DNA from: an uncultured Collinsella sp.
GTDB taxonomy: Bacteria; Actinomycetota; Coriobacteriia; Coriobacteriales; Coriobacteriaceae
Direction of reading: 5' to 3'
Assembly: GCA_900757265.1 (NCBI GenBank)
Contig: CAAENW010000071.1
Location: 1-8,089, forward strand
Length of the DNA stretch: 8,089 nt
Shown: positions 6,972-8,089 of the stretch, one piece after another
Layout: every line of letters begins with the position of its first letter
How positions within the stretch are numbered: the first letter of the stretch is position 1
Made by a program: the position numbers and the translations under genes
Notes under the pieces: generated by a model
The model's input: only the letters and a program-made list of their open reading frames with translations
Databases searched by the model: none
What the model was told of the DNA's origin: nothing

Positions 6972-7952
6972 CTAGTCGAGATAATCTTTAAGAAACTCAA
7001 TAACGCTCATACACCAGTAGTCGGTCTCCGGCGCATGGGGCTTCATCAATGCGTGCCCCCCTTCTGAATACATGACTCCCTCATGGTGTACTCCAGCTGC
7101 ATCCAGAGCATCGACCATCTTTTCATAATTGTCGGGCGATACAATATCATCGTCAGCGCATTGCCAAAGATATGTCGGAGGATACTGCTCCCACACATGC
7201 TGATTAATACAGAAATCATCGAGCGAGTCGCGACCAGCCCCGCCGCACACCGAATCAAGAAATCTATTGTCTGATGCGTTCTCAAAGCCATGAAGATCAA
7301 TCGGTGCATAACACAGGGCCAAGGCTTTTGGCGCCTCGCATCCGTAGGACGCAAATCCCTTGTTGTCCGTCCCCCACTCGGCAGTTAAATGCGCACCAGC
7401 AGAAAAGCCGATAACTGCATAACTTTTTGCGACATTAAATTTCGCTGAATTCTCCAGGACAAAACGGACGGCTCGATTTAAATCGTCGATTGGGCGCGGC
7501 ATCAAAGGCTCGACCCTCACCCTGTATGACAGCACGAACACGTTATAGCCCGCATCGTTGAGCTCGGGGGCAACGGGAAAGCCTTCCACTTGATGACAAA
7601 CGCTCTGATAACCTCCGCCCGAAACCGCAATGATAAAGGGAGCCCTAGGTCTCCCGGGAAAGAAGAACAGTTTCGTATTGCGCCGAGTCGGATCACGGAT
7701 GCAGTCGGCTTCATCCCAAATATCGTAGGCAACCTGCCTCCCGTCATCCACGAGCTCGACAATTCGATTCAATCCACGCAAAACGCGAGCAGTTTCATAT
7801 GGATTAGCATCAGAATTCATATGAGACACAATGGGTTTATTCCACATGCGCTCCCAAGTTGAAGGCCGGCAAAGCATAAGGTGCTCGCCAAAGCCAGCGA
7901 ACTCAGGAAGGAGCGCGATTTCGCCAAACGTCATATCGGCAGTAATTGTCAT
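6972..7952 (-). CDS. Alpha/beta hydrolase, probable carbohydrate or acyl esterase
   Basis: A 326-residue cytoplasmic alpha/beta hydrolase without signal peptide. After an N-terminal segment starting TFGEIALLPEFAGFGEHLM, the fold begins near residue 95. The oxyanion loop is SGGGY (111-115), where HGGG is more usual in acetyl esterases. The nucleophile is S184 in GFSAGAH, the likely acid is in ADDDIVSP (D268 or D269), and the histidine is H300 in EGGHAL. All triad members are thus present. I recall relatives with the same N-terminus in gut Firmicutes and Actinobacteria annotated only as alpha/beta hydrolases; deacylation of imported glycosides is a reasonable guess. The ATG at 7952 follows GGAG by nine bases. 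Two 60-base lines of the gene (7081-7200) are 48% GC, against 58% and 70% for two lines of the glucosidase gene, which hints at a separate origin. The family is secure and the substrate is unknown. Confidence 0.9.
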   Translation of the reverse strand: MTITADMTFGEIALLPEFAGFGEHLMLCRPSTWERMWNKPIVSHMNSDANPYETARVLRGLNRIVELVDDGRQVAYDIWDEADCIRDPTRRNTKLFFFPGRPRAPFIIAVSGGGYQSVCHQVEGFPVAPELNDAGYNVFVLSYRVRVEPLMPRPIDDLNRAVRFVLENSAKFNVAKSYAVIGFSAGAHLTAEWGTDNKGFASYGCEAPKALALCYAPIDLHGFENASDNRFLDSVCGGAGRDSLDDFCINQHVWEQYPPTYLWQCADDDIVSPDNYEKMVDALDAAGVHHEGVMYSEGGHALMKPHAPETDYWCMSVIEFLKDYLD

Positions 7953-7965
7953 AGCTAGTCACTCC

Positions 7966-8007
7966 AAAAATGAGGGTGGGCTCGCGTGAATCAACGGCAA
8001 GCCCACC
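7966..8007 (-). terminator. Probable terminator of a gene upstream of the hydrolase
   Basis: GGTGGGCT (7975-7982) and AGCCCACC (8000-8007) form a perfect 8-pair stem with a 17-base loop. On the minus strand it is followed after three bases by ATTTTT (7971-7966). It would end transcription of whatever gene enters from the right edge, only a short distance before the hydrolase start, so the hydrolase would need its own promoter or read-through. Confidence 0.55.
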
Positions 8008-8016
8008 ACATGCAAT

Positions 8017-8037
8017 CTGCCGCGGGGTTTTCGGCAG
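8017..8037. other. Small GC-rich hairpin
   Basis: CTGCCG (8017-8022) and CGGCAG (8032-8037) form a perfect 6-pair stem around CGGGGTTTT. It lies between the possible end of the right-hand gene and the terminator-like hairpin, and has no T-run beyond the stem. It may be part of a terminator region; no other role is visible. Confidence 0.35.
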
Positions 8038-8057
8038 CTTACATCCCGAATAATTGT

Positions 8058-8089
8058 CTACTCCCCTACCGCCTCTTCATCAGGGCGAT
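8058..8089 (-). CDS. Possible C-terminal end of an unidentified gene
   Basis: On the minus strand one frame from the window edge reads RPDEEAVGE and then TAG (8060-8058). The acidic composition is typical of a protein C-terminus, and a terminator-like hairpin follows about 50 bases later. A second frame reads IALMKRR before a TAG at 8068-8066, so the frame is not certain. The product cannot be identified from so few residues. Confidence 0.3.
   Translation of the reverse strand, partial: RPDEEAVGE

Overview
The window looks like a chromosomal segment of a GC-rich gut actinobacterium, most likely a Collinsella-like member of the Coriobacteriia. This is inferred from the protein families, the mix of carbohydrate and NarL-type signalling genes, and the style of the intergenic palindromes; no rRNA or other marker gene is present to confirm it. 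All recognisable genes lie on the minus strand, so they are best read from high to low coordinates.

From the right edge, the window opens with what may be the last codons of an unidentified gene (8058-8089) and a terminator-like hairpin (7966-8007). An alpha/beta hydrolase follows (6972-7952), with visibly lower GC than its neighbours. Next come a DUF4867 cupin-like protein (6204-6848) and a family 1 6-phospho-beta-glucosidase (4430-5860) with its own candidate promoter and a strong terminator. These three genes suit uptake and breakdown of plant or host glycosides: the hydrolase may remove acyl groups, and the glucosidase cleaves sugars phosphorylated by a PTS. The PTS is not in this window, and the role of DUF4867 is unknown.

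The left half is a signalling operon of three genes that overlap by exactly 4 bases at both junctions: a 7TM receptor-like protein with a degenerate C-terminal half (2198-4081), a membrane histidine kinase of the NarX/DesK (HPK7) class (702-2201), and a NarL/LuxR-type response regulator (82-705). A hairpin at the left edge closes the operon.

The two long gene-free stretches (4082-4429 and 5861-6203) are rich in long palindromes. The first holds two copies of a short hairpin element with compensatory stem changes, flanking an 18-bp perfect inverted repeat. The second holds a 22-bp perfect inverted repeat and two 47-base hairpins with identical ends and a covarying outer pair. These palindrome families, some sharing a GGGGAC core, are the least explained signal in the window. 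I saw no CRISPR array, tRNA, rRNA, transposase gene or phage gene.
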